A stretch of DNA of 12,523 nucleotides from CAZAYB01 sp964489215. Its GTDB lineage: Bacteria > Planctomycetota > Phycisphaerae > Sedimentisphaerales > Anaerohalosphaeraceae. The stretch is taken from assembly GCA_964489215.1 (NCBI GenBank), contig CAZAYB010000076.1, positions 1 through 12,523 on the forward strand, in the 5' to 3' direction. Positions within the stretch are counted from its first letter, which is position 1. Every line of letters starts with the position of its first letter. Positions 6,061 through 12,523 of this stretch are shown one piece after another. The notes under the pieces are model-generated. The model made no database searches. It was not told the DNA's origin and saw only the letters and a program-made list of their open reading frames with translations. The position numbers and the translations under genes are program-made.

Positions 6061-9000
6061 ATGGTGGTTAAGTTTTCTTTCTCTGGTTGGCGGCTGATTT
6101 TGCTCGCCTTAGTGACGGTTGTTTTTATTGTAGGCATATTTTCAACAGATCTCGCTGGTGCCGCACCTGCAAGCAAGCAGGAGGCTATGAAGCAAAAGGC
6201 CCTGGTAAGGATAAAAATTGCAAAAGAACAGCTCCAAAGAGATCTGTTCGAGGATGCCGAAGAAACCCTGATGAAAATCAGGGAAGATTCATATCAATAT
6301 CTTGGCTCTGATAAGCAAAAGGAAGTGGATGAGCTTTTGGCTGAAATACGAGCAGCCCGGTTCGAGAAACAGCTCATAGTTGAAAACTTAAAAACGAGCG
6401 ATGAACTGGCTGCTGCAGGAGATTTTCAGGCTGCACGCGACCTTCTGCTGCAAATACAGGACAGTGAACAGCTTACAGATGAGCAGGAAGAACAGGTTGA
6501 AACTGCGATTTCAAATCTTGAAGAAAAAATAGAAATACAGGAAAAGAAAAACAGAAAAAAGGCTCAAATAAAGGAATTGTTCCTCCAGAGCATTGATCTT
6601 TACAACCAGGGCAAATATGAACAGGCAAGAACAGGCTTTGAAAAAGTTTCTGCCAGCGGCCTGGACATGGAAAGCCAGGATGGAAAAATCCCTGAAGATT
6701 ACATGATACTTATCGACCTGGAACTTGAGGAACAAAAAAAGGTACAGGAGCAAATAAAAAAGGCCCAGCAAGAGGCACAGAAAGCTCAGCAGCAAGCTAA
6801 GAAGCAACACACCATGCAGCAAAAAGACGAGCCTGTGATCCGGGAACAGGACGTCCTCGATGAACTGGAGCCTGAAACCGACACCGAACAGCCAGCTCAA
6901 CCCGATGAAGATTCTGCTCAAGATAAAGCGAAAACACAACAGCCCCAAACTCAGCAAACAGATCAGGAAAAGCAGATAGAGCAAACTCAGCAGCAATCTG
7001 CTAAGACCACCCAAACTCAGACACCCTCAGACCAGGAACAGGGTTATTTGCGGGTTATAAAGCAAAGACGTAACAGGCAGATAAGTTACACAAAAGCAGT
7101 TGCAGATGATGCCATGACCAAGGCTCAGCAGTTTCTGAACCAGAATCAGTTTGACAAGGCAAGACAGGCTCTGGCAAAAGGCATGACAGTAGTTAAAAAG
7201 AACAGACTACTGCTCGGCGATGAGCTTTACAATGATTATATGTCACAGCTTGAGGCTCTTGATGAACAAATCACCAATAAGAGCATTGAGTACCGTCAAC
7301 AGGTACAGGAAAAACGCATTCAGGAAACTGAACAGCTCAGAGAAGAACTCCGCCAGACCATGGAACAGCAAAGGGAAGAGGCCGTCAAAAATTATATGAG
7401 TCAGGCCAGGGCTTTCATGAACGACCAGAGATACGAGGAGGCACTTGGACAGCTCGAACAGCTGCTCGCCGTAGATCCGTACAACAACGAAGCACTTTTG
7501 CTTAAACAGCTGCTGGAAGATACTTTAAGATGGCGAAAGCAATATGAAATTGAGAGGCAAAGTCATAAAGAGGAAATGGAACTTTATCTCGAAACTGAGA
7601 AAAGACTCATTCCTTATGCAAATGAGATAAATTTTGCTAAAGACTGGAAAGAATTTACTGCAAAAAGAAAAGCGGACACAATCTCAAAAAGAAGCCCCGC
7701 AGACAAAGCTGTCGAAGAACAGCTGGACTCTCTTGTTGACCTTTCAATGCTTACAGAGGAAACTGCATTCGGAGAGGCTATTGATATATTAAGGAACAGC
7801 ATCTCTCCGCCGTTGCCTTTGGTTGTTCAGTGGAAGGATCTCAACGAAAGCGCCTTTATTGACCAGACAGAACCTATTGGAATGTCAGGAAGGGGCCTTA
7901 CCTCCATACGGCTGCGTACTGCTCTGGAAAGACTTTTAGATTCAGTAGGTGGCGGATTTGCTGACCTTGGATATGTAGTCCAGGACGGAATTGTTACAGT
8001 AGCAACTCAGGAATCACTGCCGCAGGTTTCTTACCAGGAAGTTTACGATGTTACAGAACTTATTGCCGCACCGGCCGCATTTGCAACCGAACTTGAAGTT
8101 GCTGAAGAAGCTGGCGAATCAGGAGGTGGCGGAAGCAGCAGAAGCGGCGGCGGAAGAAGCGGCGGAGGCAGCAGCAGAAGCGGAGGAGGCGGTAGCAGCG
8201 GAAGCAGCAGAGGTGGCGGAAGCAGCAGAGGTGGTGGAAGCAGCAGAAGCGGCGGAAGCGGAAGAAGCGGCGGAGGCAGAAGCGGAGGCAGAAGCGGCGG
8301 ACAGGACGATCTAACCGGGGAAGATATCTCCTATGAACGACTGGACGATATTATACTTAGTATTCAGGGAATCGAGCCGGATACATGGTATGAAAACGGC
8401 GGAGACGGAAGAATTAATGTTCTCGGAGCCGGACCAGGTAAGACAATGCTCAATATTTGGCAGACACCAAGAGTACATAGAAAAATCGCTGAGTTCCTTG
8501 AAAAAATGCAAAACCTGACCGGCGACCAGATCGCTATTGAAGCAAGATTCTTACTGGTTGATGAAAACTTTCTTGAGGATATTGGAATAGACATGACAGT
8601 CACAAAGCTGAAGATAGGTGGCGATATAGGAACTATCGGAAGTGCCGCAGGTGGTGAAGATATAGATTTTGGTTCTTTTGAGATAGTCGACCCCACTGCC
8701 ACAAATATCTCAAGCAGCCTCGGAGGTGCTACAGATGCAATGAATGTGGACTTCAGCTATATTTCTGACGACTTGGCTGTAAACTTTATCGTAAGGGCAA
8801 CCCAGGCGCACGCAAACTCAAAAGCTTTAACCGCTCCTAAACTTACCGTTATGAATGGTGAGACCGGTTCTATTTCTATACTCCGCGAAAGAGCTTATAT
8901 CTCGGATGTCGAGTTCCAAAGCGAAAGTGCAACCTTTGGAGATGCTACTGATTCCAGTACGGTTGTTACAAGTGCATTTTTTGACCCGATTATAGGCTAT

Positions 9001-9423
9001 ATTGGAAGTGGTATAGTCCTGAACGTTACACCCATTATAGATGCTGATAAAAAATATGTTACTTTGAGAATAACTACTGCTCTTACTGAAGAGCTTACAA
9101 GCCAGCAGGGCACCGTAAGTGCCATTGGAATTGATCAGGACATCGAATCTGCAACTTATGAGCTTCCTCAGCTGCAGTATACAACAGTCGAAACAAGGGT
9201 GAAAATACCTGACAGAGGTACAGTGCTTCTTGGAGGACAGACTCTTACCGCAGAAAGAGAACGAGAAGCCGGTGTTCCTGTGCTCAGTAAGATACCAATC
9301 ATAGGCAGACTCTTTGAGAACAGAAGTTTTGTTAAGGACAAACAGATTCTTCTGGTACTCGTTAAACCGACCATAATCCTTAAGGAAGAGGCAGAGCAGG
9401 AAGCTATTGGTGCTCTCCAGTAG
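6061..9423 (+). CDS. Type II/III secretion-type secretin with large TPR/Gln-rich N-terminal region
   Basis: Outer-membrane channel protein of the GspD/PilQ secretin superfamily, 1120 residues. Order of parts: a signal peptide (charged start, hydrophobic 12-27, cleavage likely after Ala34 or Ala35, no lipobox Cys); a helical region (37-225) with TPR-like pairs such as YNQGKYEQARTGFEKV; a Gln/Glu-rich low-complexity stretch (about 222-327); further TPR-like helices and a coiled coil (about 350-500, including QRYEEALGQLEQLLAVDP); an STN-like domain (about 555-660) ending in YDVTELI; a 60-residue Gly/Ser/Arg linker (688-747); a short N-domain with PDTWYENGGDG and WQTPRVHRKI (750-818); and the secretin barrel (821-1112) opening IAIEARFLLVDENFLEDIG, with the signature VPVLSKIPIIGRLF (1072-1085). 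The ATG has GGAG 5 nt upstream; GTG at 6064 is an alternative start. No gsp or pil partner genes are adjacent, so the transported substrate is unknown. It looks monocistronic, ending at a strong terminator. Confidence 0.93.
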   Translation: MVVKFSFSGWRLILLALVTVVFIVGIFSTDLAGAAPASKQEAMKQKALVRIKIAKEQLQRDLFEDAEETLMKIREDSYQYLGSDKQKEVDELLAEIRAARFEKQLIVENLKTSDELAAAGDFQAARDLLLQIQDSEQLTDEQEEQVETAISNLEEKIEIQEKKNRKKAQIKELFLQSIDLYNQGKYEQARTGFEKVSASGLDMESQDGKIPEDYMILIDLELEEQKKVQEQIKKAQQEAQKAQQQAKKQHTMQQKDEPVIREQDVLDELEPETDTEQPAQPDEDSAQDKAKTQQPQTQQTDQEKQIEQTQQQSAKTTQTQTPSDQEQGYLRVIKQRRNRQISYTKAVADDAMTKAQQFLNQNQFDKARQALAKGMTVVKKNRLLLGDELYNDYMSQLEALDEQITNKSIEYRQQVQEKRIQETEQLREELRQTMEQQREEAVKNYMSQARAFMNDQRYEEALGQLEQLLAVDPYNNEALLLKQLLEDTLRWRKQYEIERQSHKEEMELYLETEKRLIPYANEINFAKDWKEFTAKRKADTISKRSPADKAVEEQLDSLVDLSMLTEETAFGEAIDILRNSISPPLPLVVQWKDLNESAFIDQTEPIGMSGRGLTSIRLRTALERLLDSVGGGFADLGYVVQDGIVTVATQESLPQVSYQEVYDVTELIAAPAAFATELEVAEEAGESGGGGSSRSGGGRSGGGSSRSGGGGSSGSSRGGGSSRGGGSSRSGGSGRSGGGRSGGRSGGQDDLTGEDISYERLDDIILSIQGIEPDTWYENGGDGRINVLGAGPGKTMLNIWQTPRVHRKIAEFLEKMQNLTGDQIAIEARFLLVDENFLEDIGIDMTVTKLKIGGDIGTIGSAAGGEDIDFGSFEIVDPTATNISSSLGGATDAMNVDFSYISDDLAVNFIVRATQAHANSKALTAPKLTVMNGETGSISILRERAYISDVEFQSESATFGDATDSSTVVTSAFFDPIIGYIGSGIVLNVTPIIDADKKYVTLRITTALTEELTSQQGTVSAIGIDQDIESATYELPQLQYTTVETRVKIPDRGTVLLGGQTLTAEREREAGVPVLSKIPIIGRLFENRSFVKDKQILLVLVKPTIILKEEAEQEAIGALQ
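6724..7041 (+). repeat. Gln/Glu-rich low-complexity segment of the secretin
   Basis: Codons for about residues 222-327 are dominated by CAG/CAA with Glu, Lys, Asp and Thr (for example KKAQQEAQKAQQQAKKQ and TDQEKQIEQTQQQ). It is probably a helix leading into a disordered spacer between two TPR-like regions in the periplasm. Confidence 0.75.
8122..8301 (+). repeat. Gly/Ser/Arg linker tract in the secretin
   Basis: Sixty consecutive codons (residues 688-747) encode only Gly, Ser and Arg, using GGC/GGA, AGC and AGA in short repeated blocks such as GGAAGCAGCAGA. It separates YDVTELI of the STN-like domain from the next N-domain. Nine arginines make it positively charged. The repeats are expected to be prone to length change. 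Confidence 0.85.
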
Positions 9424-9480
9424 ATATCGAATAAGCAATGCTGATCTCAATTAGCACACGTTAAAATAACATTTAAAAAC

Positions 9481-9513
9481 AAAAAGGACGTCAGTTTAAG
9501 GCGTCCTTTTTTT
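9481..9513. terminator. Bidirectional Rho-independent terminator between secretin and aroC
   Basis: AAAAAGGACG (9481-9490) pairs perfectly with CGTCCTTTTT (9502-9511) around an 11-nt loop, followed by more T on the plus strand (to 9513) and, read on the minus strand, by GTTTTTAAAT. It lies 58 bp after the secretin stop and 41 bp after the aroC stop, so it can end both convergent transcripts. Confidence 0.9.
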
Positions 9514-9553
9514 ACTGGTCTTATAGAGGCAATTATGCAATTGGCTGAAAAAG

Positions 9554-10882
9554 CTATTTTATGCTTGCCATAACTTGCTGATATCCGAAATGCCCGATTA
9601 GGTGATCAAGTATTACCATTGCGGTATAATTTTCAGCAACTGGCCAAATCCTGCCCACTATTGTTGGGTCCCTTCTTGTGATTGCGGCAAGATCCTTATT
9701 TTCCCTTGTATATTTATCAATTGTATGCTGAGGTTTATCAATAGTCGGCGTGGGTTTGACAGCAAGACGGACGATTATGTCCTGACCGGTTGTAAGCCCC
9801 CCGGTAATACCACCCGCATTATTAGTATCAAATACCACTTGACCGTTCTCAGCTTTAAGCTGGTCATTGCTCTGGTATCCTGTCATATCCTTTACCCCAA
9901 AACCTGCTCCAACTTCCACACCTTTCACAGCCCCGATACCCAACATTCTACCAAGCTCAGCATCCAGCTTATAAAAAACAGGCTCGCCAAGACCCGCAGG
10001 GGCTCCTTTAACGATAACTTCAACAACACCTCCGCTCGAGTCGCCGGTCTCAGTTATCTTATTGCAGGCAGAAAGCATCTCCTCAGCTGCATCTATATCA
10101 GGACACAAAATAACATTATGAACATTGTATTTGTCTTTAATCTTATCAAAATCCATATCAGGAGTTTTGGAACGAATTTCATCTATCTCTTTTTCCACCT
10201 CAGCAAGAACTGCCGTCTTCTCCAGAAAACGCATCTCAGGGTTGATACGCTTGTTAACATATATCTCCTGATAAAATGGGTCGTGGTCATGACGCATCTT
10301 TTTATATCTTTTGGTGTATTCAAGTATTTGATCATGACTGATATCAGGACACCTTACCCCAGCGGCCTCCCGAATATAAGAAAAAACATCGATTCCAAGC
10401 CGTTTAAGAACCGCTTTTGCAACATAACCAGCTGCAACTATAGTTGATGTATATCGGCCGCTGAATATACCAGCTCCAATCGCGTCATCGTCTTGGCCAT
10501 ACTTAATAAATGATGCATAAGAAGCATGACCCGGACGAGGCGTCCTGTTAGTATCCTGATACTGTTTAATATGAATGAAATGCCTGTCCAGATTCGGTAT
10601 CAAAATGCAAAGAGGAGTTCCGTTTGTATGATTTTTGTTTTTAGCGCCCTCTATCGTATCCGCTGAATTAAAACCTGTGTAAATTATTGGTAAATCAGGC
10701 TCCTTTCTTGGACTCGAAAGCTCATCTGCACCTGGCTTTCTCAGTAGAAGGTCGCCGTAAACATCTTGCTCGCTTATTAACATCCCCGGAGGATTTCCCT
10801 GAATTATTGCCGTCAGGCCCTCCTGGTATGAACCGCCTGCTACTGTAACCTGAAAATTTCTCCCTAAATGACATCCAATCAT
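9554..10882 (-). CDS. aroC: Divergent chorismate synthase (AroC family)
   Basis: Chorismate synthase converts EPSP to chorismate with reduced FMN, the last shikimate-pathway step. Family identity is clear from the opening MIGCHLGRNFQVTVAGG, PRKEPD (58-63), TPRPGHASYASFIKYG (114-129, with the second conserved His119), SGRYTSTIVAAGYV (141-154), CPDIDAAEEM (260-269), GVVEVIVKGAPAGLGEPVF, NNAGGITGG (354-362) and KPTPTI (376-381). It is unusual in several ways. GESHG is GGSYQ here (Gly17, Tyr19 in place of the catalytic His); GGGRSSARE is GAGIFSGRY; RPGTSR is KPGADE; and RHDPC is RRDPT. At 442 residues it is longer than the usual 350-400, mainly through a charged helical insertion at about 183-255. 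ATG 10882 follows AAGGGG by 8 nt, 46 bp after aroA. The operon partner argues for a shikimate role, but catalytic competence is uncertain. Confidence 0.88.
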   Translation of the reverse strand: MIGCHLGRNFQVTVAGGSYQEGLTAIIQGNPPGMLISEQDVYGDLLLRKPGADELSSPRKEPDLPIIYTGFNSADTIEGAKNKNHTNGTPLCILIPNLDRHFIHIKQYQDTNRTPRPGHASYASFIKYGQDDDAIGAGIFSGRYTSTIVAAGYVAKAVLKRLGIDVFSYIREAAGVRCPDISHDQILEYTKRYKKMRHDHDPFYQEIYVNKRINPEMRFLEKTAVLAEVEKEIDEIRSKTPDMDFDKIKDKYNVHNVILCPDIDAAEEMLSACNKITETGDSSGGVVEVIVKGAPAGLGEPVFYKLDAELGRMLGIGAVKGVEVGAGFGVKDMTGYQSNDQLKAENGQVVFDTNNAGGITGGLTTGQDIIVRLAVKPTPTIDKPQHTIDKYTRENKDLAAITRRDPTIVGRIWPVAENYTAMVILDHLIGHFGYQQVMASIK

Positions 10883-10928
10883 GACCAGAACCCCTTAATC
10901 TATTATTAATAATATTGACTGATTCTAA

Positions 10929-12212
10929 CTACTTCAATTCCATATTTGCACCAAGTTGCACCATTTTCTCTACATAATCCGGAAACGTTACTTTCATAGC
11001 TTCAGCGTCATTTATTGTTGTCTTGCCATCGATTGCCATACCAGCAATGCTAAGAGCCATAACTATCCTGTGGTCCAGTTTTCCATCAACTTCATTCGCC
11101 TCCATTCTGCCTCCAGGATTGATGATTAGACCGTCAGGAAGTTCTTCTATATCGACATTCAGCTTGCCAAGCTCAAACGCCATACAGCTTATCCTGTCAG
11201 TTTCCTTATTCCTCGCCTGAGCAACATTATACAATCGGCTTTGTCCTTTTGCCAAAGCCGCCGTAACAGCCATAGCTGGCAGGGCATCAGGCGTTCGATT
11301 CATATCAATCTCCGCACCCTCAAGCTCTGAACCTTTAACATGGACAGTACCTTCAGAGTCAATAGCGATATTCGCGCCCATTTTCTTCAGATAATCATAA
11401 ACCGCCTTATCTGGCTGACTGTCATTGAAATCAAGCCCCTTAATACTGATCCCTCCATCCAAAACAGCACCGGCACAAAGAAAAAACGTAGCGCTGGAAA
11501 AATCTGCCGCTATTGTTTCTTCCATACCATTATAGCTTTGCGAACCTTTAATCTTAAATCTTTTCATTTCTTCGCTTTGATACTCTATCTGCTGCTTATC
11601 AAGCCAATCGAGGCTCATTCGTACATAATCAGGCTCATTCAATACCCCAACTTCAATTTCACTGTCTGATTCAGCAAGCGGACATGCAAACAAAAGACTG
11701 CTCAAATACTGGCTCGTAACACAGTCGATTCTCGTTTTGCCGCCCTTAAGCTTTCCGGATACCCTGATCGGGGCACATCCGTTCCTGTTAATGGACTCAG
11801 CCTTGGCCCCAAGATCTTTAAGCGAACTTAAAAGCGGTTCTATCGGCCGAGACTTTATCTGGTCATCTCCGGTAATTATGATCTCGTCTTGTTCATCGGC
11901 CAGCCCGCATATTGAAGCTGCCAATCGAAGAGTTGTGCCCGAATTGCCCACATCTATAGGGTCGTAAGGACAAAGTACTTTACCCCCTGTGCCCAAAATT
12001 ACCCATTTATCATCACTTGATATGTCAATATCTGCCCCAAGATTCCTAAAACTGCTAACACAGCTGATTGTGTCACTGGAAATAAGTGGATTGATTATAA
12101 TGCTCTTGCCCCTGGCCAAAGATGCCATCACAACCGCCCGAATAGTATGAGATTTGGAGCCTGGTATTAGAACCTCACCTTGCAAATTTGATTTTTCTAC
12201 AATGAGCTTCAT
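10929..12212 (-). CDS. aroA: 3-phosphoshikimate 1-carboxyvinyltransferase (EPSP synthase)
   Basis: AroA transfers the enolpyruvyl group of PEP to shikimate-3-phosphate in the cytoplasm, giving EPSP for AroC. The 427-residue length is normal. Motifs in order: LIPGSKSHTIRAV (15-27; Lys20 and Arg25 bind substrates), the PEP-site GNSGTTLRLAAS, DQIKSRPIEPLL (in place of the more usual DxSLxxRPM), the substrate loop DCVTSQYLSSLLFA, NRTPDALPAMAVTAALAKG with its catalytic Asp, ARNKETDRI, and DHRIVMALSIAG near the C-terminus. The start at ATG 12212 gives the expected N-terminus, but the upstream bases (AAGCTAAATT) show no clear Shine-Dalgarno site. It is first in a two-gene leftward unit, with aroC 46 bp downstream. 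A TTGACA hexamer on the minus strand (12277-12272) is a possible -35 box, though no good -10 follows. Confidence 0.96.
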   Translation of the reverse strand: MKLIVEKSNLQGEVLIPGSKSHTIRAVVMASLARGKSIIINPLISSDTISCVSSFRNLGADIDISSDDKWVILGTGGKVLCPYDPIDVGNSGTTLRLAASICGLADEQDEIIITGDDQIKSRPIEPLLSSLKDLGAKAESINRNGCAPIRVSGKLKGGKTRIDCVTSQYLSSLLFACPLAESDSEIEVGVLNEPDYVRMSLDWLDKQQIEYQSEEMKRFKIKGSQSYNGMEETIAADFSSATFFLCAGAVLDGGISIKGLDFNDSQPDKAVYDYLKKMGANIAIDSEGTVHVKGSELEGAEIDMNRTPDALPAMAVTAALAKGQSRLYNVAQARNKETDRISCMAFELGKLNVDIEELPDGLIINPGGRMEANEVDGKLDHRIVMALSIAGMAIDGKTTINDAEAMKVTFPDYVEKMVQLGANMELK

Positions 12213-12322
12213 AATTTAGCTTTATAGTATTTCTAAAATAAATATTTGTTTAACACCGCCGGTTTACTGTCTGTCAATAGAGATTACTTAATAAATATTG
12301 TGAATCAAGAATTTTTATACAG

Positions 12323-12406
12323 GCGACCGTAGAATATCTTGAATTTAGATGTTTTAAAAAAACAACAATACCAAAAAAACAGCCAGTAAAAGATATTGAT
12401 GGTCGC
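12323..12406. repeat. Long-range inverted repeat upstream of aroA
   Basis: GCGACC (12323-12328), GTAG, AATATCT (12333-12339), a 51-nt A/T-rich spacer, then AGATATT (12391-12397), GAT, GGTCGC (12401-12406). Thirteen base pairs form in two blocks separated by a small internal loop. It could fold as an RNA stem with a large unstructured loop on either strand, or be a pair of DNA sites. It matches no riboswitch or leader-peptide architecture I know. Confidence 0.5.
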
Positions 12407-12487
12407 TAAATCCTCCTGCTTTTTAAATAAAATCCTGTATATAACTAAAAAAATCGTAACAATTGAATTATTCAGGGACTCTTTAGA

Positions 12488-12515
12488 TTGTCAGTATTGG
12501 TAAAAGAGATAATAT
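12488..12515 (+). promoter_or_regulatory. Possible rightward promoter at the window edge
   Basis: TTGTCA (12488-12493), a 16-bp spacer and TAATAT (12510-12515) match the sigma-70 consensus at 5/6 and 4/6. It would serve a gene beyond the right end. Support is weak in such AT-rich sequence. Confidence 0.25.
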
Positions 12516-12523
12516 AGGACGAT

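Larger units (their letters stand above)
12213..12523. other. 311-bp gene-free region upstream of aroA
   Basis: No coding region or RNA gene is recognised. It holds a possible -35 (TTGACA, minus strand 12277-12272) for aroA, a long-range inverted repeat (12323-12406), an unused AGGAGG-like site on the minus strand (12417-12412), and a possible rightward promoter at the window edge (12488-12515). The sequence is very AT-rich. Confidence 0.6.

Noticed and set aside
8048..8314. Ala/Glu-repeat open frame on the plus strand
   Set aside because: It is the out-of-frame reading of the secretin Gly/Ser/Arg codon repeats and has no separate start signal.
8827..9450. 207-codon minus-strand open frame
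   Set aside because: It is antisense to the secretin barrel, whose signature motifs fix the true frame.
9602..10447. 281-codon plus-strand open frame
   Set aside because: It lies fully antisense to aroC, whose motifs are clear. The translated product is low-complexity and shows no family motif.
10902..10913. Perfect palindrome ATTATTAATAAT between aroA and aroC
   Set aside because: It is pure A/T in an AT-rich 46-bp gap; chance is a sufficient explanation.
12303..12417. Strong AGGAGG-like site on the minus strand followed by a short hydrophobic open frame of about 32 codons
   Set aside because: There is no ATG, GTG or TTG at usable spacing; only an ATC codon is available, so no gene is supported.

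Overview
This window most likely comes from the chromosome of a planctomycete-type bacterium, perhaps of the Phycisphaerae/Sedimentisphaerales kind. That assignment is inference. It rests on two groEL genes flanking one groES, and on a secretin with an N-terminal STN-like domain, a Gly-rich spacer and a second small domain before the secretin barrel, an architecture I associate with Planctomycetes. Base composition is moderate, intergenic regions are AT-rich, and I see no tRNA, rRNA, insertion sequence, phage gene or CRISPR array.

Layout. Positions 1-4672 hold a leftward chaperone cluster transcribed in the order groEL (with a long Gly-Met tail), groES, groEL (no Gly-Met tail), dnaJ (its 3' end leaves the window at position 1). 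A 344-bp upstream region holds a perfect TATAAT hexamer on the minus strand surrounded by palindromes, with no CIRCE element. Next is tsaB (5017-5748, leftward), a tRNA t6A-modification gene. It is divergent from a 1120-residue secretin gene (6061-9423, rightward); the 312-bp divergent region holds a credible tsaB promoter bracketed by an 8-bp inverted repeat and two perfect palindromes in front of the secretin. A strong bidirectional hairpin terminator (9481-9513) separates the secretin from a convergent leftward aroA-aroC pair (aroA 10929-12212, aroC 9554-10882). The last 311 bp hold no gene but contain a long-range inverted repeat.

How the genes work together. GroEL/GroES and the DnaJ co-chaperone form a protein-folding and stress module, probably co-transcribed because gaps are only 44-105 bp. 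AroA and AroC are the last two enzymes of the shikimate pathway, with AroA product (EPSP) passing to AroC. TsaB and the secretin look like single-gene units.

The most notable points are: (1) an AroC homologue that keeps the fold motifs but lacks several normally invariant active-site residues, including the GESHG histidine, and carries a central insertion; (2) two structurally unequal chaperonin subunits around one co-chaperonin; (3) a secretin with a large TPR/Gln-rich N-terminal region and a 60-residue linker made only of Gly, Ser and Arg; (4) several well-formed palindromes at likely promoters and a 16-bp-arm hairpin just before dnaJ.
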